From the NCBI GenBank assembly GCA_937871685.1, contig CALMOL010000054.1, positions 1,961 to 18,949 on the forward strand: 16,989 nt of DNA, read 5' to 3'. Positions 1 through 5,771 of this stretch are shown one piece after another (within the stretch, counting starts at the first letter, position 1; each line of letters opens with the position of its first letter). The DNA is from an uncultured Verrucomicrobiota bacterium (GTDB taxonomy: Bacteria > Verrucomicrobiota > Verrucomicrobiia > Chthoniobacterales > SZAS-18). A program made the translations under genes and the position numbers. The notes beneath the pieces were generated by a model, which worked only from the letters and a program-made list of their open reading frames with translations, did not search any database and was not told the DNA's origin.

Positions 1-1
1 T

Positions 2-1918
2 GGCTCGGATGCCGCGCCGCGGCGCGCGCTCGTCTTGGAGTTCGCTGGCGAGGCAAAAATCTTCGTGCCGGTCGAACAGGCGCACCTCGTCTCGCGCTAC
101 CAGGGCCTCGGCAAGGCGCGGCCGCCGCTTTCCAAGCTCGGCGAAGCGCGCTGGGCCTCGGCGATTCGTTCCGCGAAGCGCGCCACGGCCGACTACGCCG
201 CTCGCCTGCTGCGCCTGCAGGCGGTCCGGCAGAGCGAGAGCGGCCAGGCGTTCCCGCCGGACGGCGAGTGGCAGGCCTCCTTCGAGGCGACCTTCCCTTA
301 TCAAGAGACGCCCGACCAACTCCGCGGCATCGCCGACGCCAAGCGCGACATGGAATCCAAGCGCCCGATGGACCGCCTGATCTGCGGCGACGTGGGCTTC
401 GGCAAGACCGAGGTGGCGATCCGCGCCGCGTTCAAGGCCGCCGCGGCCGGCCGGCAGGTGGCCGTGCTCGCGCCGACCACCGTGCTCGCCCAGCAGCACT
501 ACGACAATTGGCGCGCGCGCTTCGCCGATTACCCGATCCGCGTGGACTCGCTGACCCGCTACCGCTCCGGCGCTGAGCAGCGCGCCACGGTGCGCGACTG
601 CATTACCGGCGCGGTGGACGTGGTTATCGGCACGCACCGGATCATCTCGGACGACGTGAAGTTCAAGGACCTCGGCCTGCTCATCGTGGACGAGGAGCAG
701 CGCTTCGGCGTGAAGCACAAGGAAAAGATGAAGGAGCGCTATCCGCTCGTGGACATCCTCACGCTCTCGGCCACGCCGATCCCGCGCACGCTCTACCTCG
801 CATTGACCGGCGCGCGCGACATGTCGGTGCTCGACACGCCGCCGCCTTCGCGTCATCCGGTAGAAACGAGCGTGGGGCCCTACGACGAACGCGTGATTCG
901 CGACGCGGTGGAAAAGGAGCGCGCGCGCGACGGGCAGGTGTTCATCCTCCATAACCGCATCGCCACCATCGAGAAGACGGCCGGCCGCGTGCGCGAGCTT
1001 TGCCCCGGCGCGCGCGTGGCCGTGGGGCACGGGCAGATGGACGAGGATGCGCTCGACCAGGTGATGCGCGAGTTCGTGGCCGGCGAGACGGATGTGCTGG
1101 TCTCCACCACGATCATCGAGAGCGGCCTCGACATCCCGAACGCGAACACGATCGTCATTGATCGCGCGGACCGCTTTGGCCTCGCCGACCTTTACCAACT
1201 CCGCGGCCGAGTGGGCCGCGGCACGCACCAGGCGTATGCGTTCCTGATGCTGCCGCGCGACCTGATGGCCGTGGGCGCGGCCCGCAAGCGCGTGGAGGCC
1301 ATTCGCCAATACACGGCGCTCGGCGCGGGCTTCCAGATCGCCATGCGCGACCTCGAGATCCGCGGCGCGGGCAACCTGCTCGGCCTCTCGCAGAGCGGCC
1401 ACATCACCGCGGTGGGCTTCCAATTGTATTGCCAGCTCCTCGAGCAGGCCGTGGCCGCCTTGAAGGGCGAGCCGCCGCGGACGCGCGCCGACGCGCCGGT
1501 GCACCTCGACTTCCTCATTACGCGCGAGGGCGAGCCGCTGTCGCCCAACACGCTCCCGACATGGCTGCCGCTCGACTACGTGAGCGACGAGGTCCAGCGC
1601 ATCGAGTGGTTCCGGCGCCTGGCTAGCGCCGGCTCGGCCGCCGACGTGAAGAAGCTGCGGACCGACACGCGCGACCGCTTCGGCCGCCTGCCGGACGCGG
1701 CCGAGAATCTCCTTGCGCTCCAGGGCCTGCGCGTGCTGGCCGCCGAGAAGCGGCTCGACTCGCTGGCCGTGCGCGGCGACAAGCTCGTGATGGAGCGCCA
1801 CGGGGAGCCGGTGCAAATCGAGGACCGCTACCCGCGCCTCCAGGCGACCGACGCGAAGGGGAAGTTCGCCGAGGTGGTGGCCTTCGTGCGCGGGCTGGGG
1901 ATGGAAAGGCCGGCGTGA
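2..1918 (+). CDS. mfd: Transcription-repair coupling factor Mfd (5' end outside window)
   Basis: Mfd is a DNA translocase that displaces RNA polymerase stalled at lesions and recruits UvrA. The reading frame is open from the left edge, so the N-terminal UvrB-like part and most of the RNA-polymerase-interacting domain lie outside. About 638 residues remain, the usual C-terminal half of a protein of about 1,100 residues. Visible helicase motifs are the TPDQ stretch, Walker A GDVGFGKTE (from nt 386), Walker B DEEQRFG (nt 689), SATPIPRTL, the IIESGLDIPNAN motif V, QLRGRVGRG motif VI, and the translocation motif around RDLEIRGAGNLLG. The C-terminal TRCF/D7 domain follows, with RFGRLPDAAENLL. The TTG at nt 35 is internal and is not a start. 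It converges with the HicB-like gene, with only 4 bp between the two stop codons, leaving no room for a terminator between them. Confidence 0.97.
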   Translation, partial: GSDAAPRRALVLEFAGEAKIFVPVEQAHLVSRYQGLGKARPPLSKLGEARWASAIRSAKRATADYAARLLRLQAVRQSESGQAFPPDGEWQASFEATFPYQETPDQLRGIADAKRDMESKRPMDRLICGDVGFGKTEVAIRAAFKAAAAGRQVAVLAPTTVLAQQHYDNWRARFADYPIRVDSLTRYRSGAEQRATVRDCITGAVDVVIGTHRIISDDVKFKDLGLLIVDEEQRFGVKHKEKMKERYPLVDILTLSATPIPRTLYLALTGARDMSVLDTPPPSRHPVETSVGPYDERVIRDAVEKERARDGQVFILHNRIATIEKTAGRVRELCPGARVAVGHGQMDEDALDQVMREFVAGETDVLVSTTIIESGLDIPNANTIVIDRADRFGLADLYQLRGRVGRGTHQAYAFLMLPRDLMAVGAARKRVEAIRQYTALGAGFQIAMRDLEIRGAGNLLGLSQSGHITAVGFQLYCQLLEQAVAALKGEPPRTRADAPVHLDFLITREGEPLSPNTLPTWLPLDYVSDEVQRIEWFRRLASAGSAADVKKLRTDTRDRFGRLPDAAENLLALQGLRVLAAEKRLDSLAVRGDKLVMERHGEPVQIEDRYPRLQATDAKGKFAEVVAFVRGLGMERPA

Positions 1919-1922
1919 CGAA

Positions 1923-2153
1923 TCAGGCCGCCAGCTCCGGTTGCCGAACCGGCTGCGTCGCCGCCAAGGGCAAGGGCCGGCCGGCTGCCAGCAAGTCAGC
2001 AACTTCCTCGTTCACCAATTCGCAAAGCTGACGATAGGCTTCGGATTCCGCATGGCAAATGCCGCCCACAAACAGGTCGGGGCAGTAGCCGACAGAAAGC
2101 GCATTTGCTTCCTCCCAGCGCACGAAGCGCAGATATGGGTCAGAAGCCTTCAT
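1923..2153 (-). CDS. HicB-like antitoxin-fold protein
   Basis: This 76-residue protein resembles the HicB antitoxin fold, a partial RNase-H-like fold. A strand with YLRFVRW is followed by VGYCPDLFVGG (the counterpart of the usual Y-x-PDLPG segment), then a helix with a YRQLCELVNEEVADLL pattern and AAGRPLP, matching the family's ending G-x-P-x-P. There is no obvious C-terminal DNA-binding domain. The chosen start is the ATG at 2153, which overlaps the TGA of the upstream 203-residue gene as ATGA, the usual arrangement for translational coupling. A GTG at 2192 would add 13 residues and is less attractive. No HicA-like double-stranded-RNA-binding toxin lies next to it. The upstream unknown gene is therefore the only candidate partner. 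Local G+C is lower than in neighbouring housekeeping genes. Family assignment is by pattern, moderately sure; a role as antitoxin is inference. Confidence 0.62.
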   Translation of the reverse strand: MKASDPYLRFVRWEEANALSVGYCPDLFVGGICHAESEAYRQLCELVNEEVADLLAAGRPLPLAATQPVRQPELAA

Positions 2154-2761
2154 GAAGCCTGAGAATGCGCGGGCGGCTGATCGACATGCCACAAGCTCAT
2201 CATCACCTGGAAGTCACGCCCATGAATATCCGGCCAAGACTCGGCGATGTAAGCCAATCCGTAGCGTTCGAGAAAAGCCGGAGACGTAGCTTGGTGACAC
2301 AACTCAACACCGTCTCGTTCCCGCCGGAAGTATCCAATGAGCAAATACCCGAAGGAACGAGCGATGGAAGACGGCTTGCGCGCCTCCCTGGCCCTCTTCG
2401 CCAGTTTAGGCAGTTCCCGCGGCAGCGATGGAGACTCGTGGTGCACTCGGCTGGCGTTGTCGAGCCGATAGGCGCTGCCAAATTTTCGGACTTTCGTATC
2501 GGCATAGTCACGCAGCTTTAGTTCGACGCTCTGGCCAGGCAGTTCAAGGCTCAGCGCGTCACCATGGAAACGTGTTGGCGGTGACGCGCCGCCGAGGCGA
2601 CGAGCAAACTGCACCCTTGGCTCGTTTAGGACGGCGGACAGTTTCGGCAGCCAAGTCTTTGTCTGGTATGCCTCCCGCAACCCGTAGAGCCCGTGAGGAG
2701 CTTCTTCGCGGTCCAGCGCTCGGAGTTCCTCAATGGTGGCGTTGGCCCAATGGCGATCCAT
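2150..2761 (-). CDS. Hypothetical protein paired with HicB-like gene
   Basis: I do not recognise this 203-residue protein. It is soluble and charged, with no signal peptide or membrane segment. It starts at an ATG 15 bp after the stop of the beta-lactamase-like gene on the same strand, and its TGA overlaps the ATG of the HicB-like gene, so the two are probably co-translated. The middle holds a predicted strand pair with D68 and E80-L-K82 (SVELKLRDY), followed by a Lys/Arg-rich stretch (115-130) and a hydrophobic strand GYLLIGYF (138-145). A D-x12-E-x-K arrangement followed by such a strand can occur in PD-(D/E)XK nuclease-like folds, but this is only suggestive. The C-terminus has several Trp, His and Asp residues (SWPDIHGRDF). 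G+C is about 53-60% by eye, well below the flanking genes, suggesting acquisition. The pairing raises the possibility of a toxin-antitoxin-like module. Confidence 0.75.
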   Translation of the reverse strand: MDRHWANATIEELRALDREEAPHGLYGLREAYQTKTWLPKLSAVLNEPRVQFARRLGGASPPTRFHGDALSLELPGQSVELKLRDYADTKVRKFGSAYRLDNASRVHHESPSLPRELPKLAKRAREARKPSSIARSFGYLLIGYFRRERDGVELCHQATSPAFLERYGLAYIAESWPDIHGRDFQVMMSLWHVDQPPAHSQAS

Positions 2762-2776
2762 GGCAATGCGAGGCGG

Positions 2777-3688
2777 TTATCTTTCCTTTTCGAAGTGCTC
2801 CCACACGACCTTCGACGCACGGCGCAGCAGCTCCCAGCCGGCGTTGTCGGGCGTGTAGCGCTTGTCCTTTTCGTTCTTCGTGATGAGGCAGAAGACGTAG
2901 GCGCCATGCGGCGCGAAGACGAGCATTGCCTCGGATCGTGAGCGATCCACGGCGCCCTGCTTTGATGCGGCCTGCACGCCGGGCGGCAGCATGGCGAGGG
3001 CCTCGGTATCGTCATGCGAGCGGGAGAGCAAGCGCAACGCACGCTCGTTGGCGGCGGGGTCTAGCCACGCTTCCTTGCCGGCGCGGCCGGCATGAAGACG
3101 AGCGAAGACTTCTGCCATTTCGCGCGGGGTGGTTTGGCCCCAGCCCCATTGCCGCTTTGCCTCCTCGCGACCGGGCACGCGGGAGTTGACGCGCGTGTGC
3201 TCCAAGCCAGCCGCGGCAAGCCAGTCGTTCACCGCTGCGCCGCCGCCGACAAGGTCTTGAATCCACAGGGAGGCGTGGTTGTCGGAGAAGGACACCATCA
3301 GCACGGCGAGCCGCTTCAGCGGAAGGGACTCGCCGGGCTTGAACTTGGCGAGGAGATCGTCGCCGGGCTCGTAGTTGATGCGCGCCGGGTCGTAAGCCAT
3401 CGCGTCGTCCCAGCGGAAGCGGCCGCGCCCGACCTCGGCGCACAGCTTGAGCAGCAGCGGCACCTTGATGAGCGAGGCGGTCGGAAACAGCTCGTCGGCG
3501 CGGTGCTCAGCCTCGCGGCCATCGGACAGACGGCGCACGTGGAAGCCGAAGTCGCCCGCGAAGCCCTCGCCAAGCGCGCGCAGCTTGGCCGTGAGCGCTT
3601 CGTCGGGCTGCGGCGGCGCGAGGTCGGCGGCGAGAAGGGGCGCGGAGAAGAGCACGGAAACGAGGGCAAGCAGGCCGAGGCGATTCAC
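2777..3688 (-). CDS. Secreted class A beta-lactamase-like serine hydrolase
   Basis: This is a 303-residue member of the beta-lactamase/penicillin-binding serine hydrolase fold (Beta-lactamase2 type). The chosen start is the GTG at 3688, which begins an ideal Sec signal peptide (MNRLGLLALVSVLFSAPLLA, cleavage near residues 20-21). A GTG at 3748 gives a longer frame that runs back into the palindromic repeat and buries the signal sequence. Catalytic motifs visible are S72-L-I-K75 (SxxK), S135-D136-N137 (SDN) and K243-Q244-G245 in place of the usual KTG. The TTP-x-x-M motif of the family is present (186-191). The omega-loop ExxLN motif that carries the deacylating glutamate of true class A enzymes is not seen at the expected distance. 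The protein should act in the periplasm or outside. Beta-lactam hydrolysis is uncertain; a cell-wall-related or other hydrolase role is equally possible. It may share a transcript with the two downstream genes. Confidence 0.85.
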   Translation of the reverse strand: MNRLGLLALVSVLFSAPLLAADLAPPQPDEALTAKLRALGEGFAGDFGFHVRRLSDGREAEHRADELFPTASLIKVPLLLKLCAEVGRGRFRWDDAMAYDPARINYEPGDDLLAKFKPGESLPLKRLAVLMVSFSDNHASLWIQDLVGGGAAVNDWLAAAGLEHTRVNSRVPGREEAKRQWGWGQTTPREMAEVFARLHAGRAGKEAWLDPAANERALRLLSRSHDDTEALAMLPPGVQAASKQGAVDRSRSEAMLVFAPHGAYVFCLITKNEKDKRYTPDNAGWELLRRASKVVWEHFEKER

Positions 3689-3748
3689 GCCCGAAGGTGC
3701 GCACGGAGCCGCGCGGAGGATACGTAGAAATGGCGTGTGGCAGACCAC

Positions 3749-3899
3749 GCGAGGTCTTTATGGAGTGCGGGAGCTTGCTCCCGCTCTCAACGCGGTCGCG
3801 CGCAAAAGCGGAGCAGCCGAGACAGAGAGCCGATCCGCGGAACGAAGCGTTATCGTGTTGAAAGCGGGAGCAAGCTCCCGCACTCCATAAAGACCTCGC
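3749..3899. repeat. REPIN-like inverted pair of hairpins, copy 1
   Basis: Two 46-bp arms, 3749-3794 and 3854-3899, are inverted copies with two mismatches (at 3786/3862 and 3792/3856). Each arm contains its own 8-bp stem with a 2-nt loop: GCGGGAGC-TT-GCTCCCGC at 3767-3784, and the same with AA at 3864-3881. The 59-bp spacer is not symmetrical. The core, TGGAGTGCGGGAGCTTGCTC plus CCGCT, recurs at 13968-13992 and 14087-14111, so it is dispersed. The architecture, two short palindromes in inverted orientation, is that of a REPIN or small MITE. It occupies the gap between the divergent beta-lactamase-like gene and folK, so any promoters for those genes must lie beside or within it. It accounts for spurious upstream extensions of both reading frames. 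Confidence 0.9.
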
Positions 3900-3934
3900 A
3901 CTGGCGTCCCAATGGCATCGTGGCTGAGTGGCCC

Positions 3935-4435
3935 ATGCACGTCGCCATCGCCCTCGGCTCGAACCTCGGCGACCGGCGCGCGCATCTGCGGTCGGCGCGG
4001 GAACGCATCGCGACGCTTCCTGGCGTGCGCGCGTTGCGCTCGGCGGCGCTCTACGAGACGGAGCCCGTAGGATGTCCAACGGGCACGGGCGCGTTCCTCA
4101 ACACCGCGTTGGAGGCAGAATACGATGGCTCACCGGAGGAGCTGCTCGCGGCCTTGCTCGGCATCGAGCGCACGCTCGGCCGGCCGGAGCGTCGGCCACG
4201 CAACGACTCGCGCGCCATCGACCTCGACCTGCTCCACGCGGGCGACCTCGTCGTGCAGCATGGCACGCTGACGCTGCCTCATCCTCGTTTGGCAGAGCGT
4301 CGATTTGTCCTCGCGCCGCTCGCGGACCTTTCGCCGACCCTGCGCCTGCCGGGCCACGCGCGCACGGTGACCGAGCTGCTGGCCGCGCTGGACGACGATC
4401 CCGCGTCGGTGCGCCGCGTGGCGGACAACTGGTGA
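3935..4435 (+). CDS. folK: HPPK (2-amino-4-hydroxy-6-hydroxymethyldihydropteridine diphosphokinase)
   Basis: HPPK transfers pyrophosphate from ATP to hydroxymethyl-dihydropterin, the step before dihydropteroate synthase in folate synthesis; it is cytosolic. The 166-residue length is normal for the family. Motifs seen are ALGSNLGDR (6-14), YETEPVG (40-46), FLNTALE, the signature RPRNDSRAIDLDLL (87-100) with the magnesium-binding aspartates D96 and D98, and LPHPRLAERRFVLAPL (114-129). The start is the ATG at 3935, which puts the first beta strand (HVAIALGSN) at the usual position. An in-frame ATG at 3737 would add 66 residues translated from the palindromic repeat and is rejected. No other folate gene lies next to it. 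It converges on the DUF1801 gene, with an inverted hairpin element in the gap. Confidence 0.96.
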   Translation: MHVAIALGSNLGDRRAHLRSARERIATLPGVRALRSAALYETEPVGCPTGTGAFLNTALEAEYDGSPEELLAALLGIERTLGRPERRPRNDSRAIDLDLLHAGDLVVQHGTLTLPHPRLAERRFVLAPLADLSPTLRLPGHARTVTELLAALDDDPASVRRVADNW

Positions 4436-4454
4436 TTCCGTAGCGCTTGCGTTC

Positions 4455-4595
4455 GAGATGGACGGCGCGGTCCTCGCGCCGTTAGCAGGCGCGCCAGCGC
4501 CGAAGATGGCCCCACGCGCCCTGGCTTCCTCGCTTCGCTCAATGCCAGGCGGCTTCGCGGCCGCCGACGGCGCGAGGGATCGCGCCGTCCACCTC
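4455..4595. repeat. Second-type inverted pair of hairpins
   Basis: Two arms, about 4455-4484 and 4566-4595, are inverted copies differing by a one-base gap and a few substitutions. Each arm is itself a GC-rich hairpin: ACGGCGCG-(5 nt)-CGCGCCGT at 4462-4482, and GACGGCGCGA-(GGGA)-TCGCGCCGTC at 4566-4589. The sequence is unrelated to the repeat at 3749-3899, but the layout is the same: an inverted pair of hairpins flanking a spacer of about 80 bp. It lies between the convergent ends of folK and the DUF1801 gene. In that place it could also act as a two-way transcription terminator, although no T-tract follows either stem. Only one copy is present in the window. Confidence 0.82.
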
Positions 4596-4604
4596 AAGGC
4601 GCGT

Positions 4605-5021
4605 TTACGCCATCATCGCGCCGCCCTTTTTGCCCGCGGCGGGTGTGGGCAGGTCGCGGAATCCATGCTGCTGCGCCGCTTCCTTCACCATCTGGACGAT
4701 GGTGGCCTTGGGTAGATCGGCGAGCTTCTTGAAGCGGATGCAGCCCTTGCCCACGTCGAGGTCGCGAAGTTCTTCCGCATGGCGCGACACGGCCTCGCCG
4801 CCGCAGAAATACAGCGAGAAGTGATTCTTCTGCCGTTTATAGGCGACGATCGGCTCGGCCAGCAGGTAGGTCGGCATCCCGTAGGCCATGCCCTCGGTAG
4901 CGAGCGGCGCCGCCTTCGTGATCCAACCGCGCAACTCCTCCAGCACGATGCGGTCGGCCTCGGGCAGGCTGGCGAGGTATTTGGCCACGGCGGGATCCAG
5001 GTTCGTCTTCTTCGTCGGCAT
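4605..5021 (-). CDS. DUF1801 (YdhG-like) domain protein
   Basis: This 138-residue cytosolic protein matches the DUF1801/YdhG pattern. An N-terminal helix pair (PAVAKYLASLP, then RIVLEELRGWI) is followed by the family signature APLATEGMAYGMPTYLL, and then KNHFSLYFCGG. A C-terminal segment, CIRFKKLADLPKATIVQMVKEA, completes the fold. The family has a frataxin-like structure; Bacillus members have been discussed as iron-related, but the biochemical role is not settled. The start is taken at the ATG at 5021; a GTG one codon upstream (5024) is also possible. No clear Shine-Dalgarno is seen for either. The last residues (PAAGKKGGAMMA) are a flexible Lys/Ala/Gly tail. It converges on folK and stands 54 bp downstream of the vapC-like stop on the same strand. 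Confidence 0.86.
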   Translation of the reverse strand: MPTKKTNLDPAVAKYLASLPEADRIVLEELRGWITKAAPLATEGMAYGMPTYLLAEPIVAYKRQKNHFSLYFCGGEAVSRHAEELRDLDVGKGCIRFKKLADLPKATIVQMVKEAAQQHGFRDLPTPAAGKKGGAMMA

Positions 5022-5075
5022 CACACAAGGTGCACGCGTCGCCGGCCGAACGACAAGGTGGAAATGCGCGGTGGC

Positions 5076-5483
5076 TTAGCGCGTGTCGAAAGTCTTGACG
5101 TGCGAGTAGGCGAGGATTCGGCCATCACTCGTCAGCAGCGTCAGTTCATGGCGAATGGCGGTGGCGACGATGAGCCGGTCGGCCGGATCCTCATGAAAAG
5201 CATCTGGAAGATCATTGGATAGCCGCGCGATCTCCGCGTCCACAGGAAACACGCGAACAAAAGTGGGCCGCAGCGCTACGGCCAGCCAATCGTTCAACGG
5301 CATGCCTAAGCCGAGTTCGTCTGACCGTTTGCGGAATTTAGTAGCGACTTCCCACACGCTCATGGCTGACAACGCGAACGGCGAGTTTTCTGGTGCCGCC
5401 AGGATCGCCAGCGCCGCACGGCTCAGCTTTTCCGGTTCCGTCACCGCACGCAGCCACGCATTGGTGTCCAGGAGCCAGATCAA
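5076..5483 (-). CDS. vapC: VapC-type PIN-domain ribonuclease toxin
   Basis: This 135-residue PIN-domain protein has the four acidic positions of the family: D6 in LLDTNAWL, E45 in SVWEVATK, the aspartates of DPADRLIVATA (99-109), and D120 in LLTSDGRIL. These coordinate the magnesium or manganese needed for RNA cleavage. Length is normal for VapC. The start is placed at the TTG at 5483: it overlaps the TGA of the upstream antitoxin gene (TTGA), and a strong GGGAGG lies 7 nt before it. A TTG at 5498 would fall inside or directly beside that ribosome-binding site and is rejected. The gene is coupled to the upstream small gene as expected for a type II toxin-antitoxin operon. G+C is visibly lower than in the tamA or folK genes, in keeping with a mobile origin. 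The RNA target cannot be read from sequence. Confidence 0.92.
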   Translation of the reverse strand: MIWLLDTNAWLRAVTEPEKLSRAALAILAAPENSPFALSAMSVWEVATKFRKRSDELGLGMPLNDWLAVALRPTFVRVFPVDAEIARLSNDLPDAFHEDPADRLIVATAIRHELTLLTSDGRILAYSHVKTFDTR

Positions 5484-5707
5484 CGCAATGCCTCCCAATC
5501 CTCAGCGGGCAAGGGGTCTTCCCAGCCAGGACCGAATTTGACGGTGCCCCGGAGTGATCCTAACCAAGTGTTCAGTTCAGCCCGAGTCGGTTGAGCAGCA
5601 GCCTCTTGTTTCAATGCGTCGTCAATGGACTGCCGCAGTTGTTGCAGCTCAGCGGGACTCAGCAAAGGCAGCTTGGCCTCCAGGTCGGCAAACTCGGCTT
5701 TCGACAT
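5480..5707 (-). CDS. VapB-like antitoxin of the PIN-toxin operon
   Basis: This 75-residue protein lies directly upstream of the PIN toxin and overlaps it by 4 nt, the normal antitoxin position. The N-terminal half is helical (FADLEAKLPLLSPAELQQLRQ and DDALKQEAA). The C-terminus is an extended acidic and Trp-containing tail (GWEDPLPAEDWEALR) of the type that wraps around and blocks PIN toxins. I do not see a clear AbrB or ribbon-helix-helix DNA-binding motif, so the exact antitoxin class is uncertain, and autoregulation is assumed only from the family. The start is the ATG at 5707. It has no strong ribosome-binding site, in contrast to the toxin start. The stop of tamA is 64 bp upstream on the same strand; that gap shows nothing recognisable. 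Confidence 0.78.
   Translation of the reverse strand: MSKAEFADLEAKLPLLSPAELQQLRQSIDDALKQEAAAQPTRAELNTWLGSLRGTVKFGPGWEDPLPAEDWEALR
5491..5496 (-). promoter_or_regulatory. Shine-Dalgarno of vapC
   Basis: GGGAGG on the minus strand lies inside the 3' end of the antitoxin gene, 7 nt before the TTG at 5483. It decides that start over the TTG at 5498. It is the only strong Shine-Dalgarno noticed before a start in this window. Confidence 0.75.
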
Positions 5708-5771
5708 GATTATCCAATGACGCGAGGCAGCGATTCGTCGTCAACCCGCGAGCGCTGCTTCCGCTGGCACC

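Noticed and set aside
3749..3899. Copy 1 repeat as a simple intrinsic terminator
   Set aside because: It lies between divergent gene starts and has no T-tract, so termination is not the natural reading.
3737..3934. Upstream extension of folK
   Set aside because: The added 66 residues come from the REPIN-like element; HPPK proteins start directly with the strand encoded from 3935.
4436..4604. Small open frames between folK and the DUF1801 gene
   Set aside because: They are translations of the inverted hairpin element, with no protein-like features.
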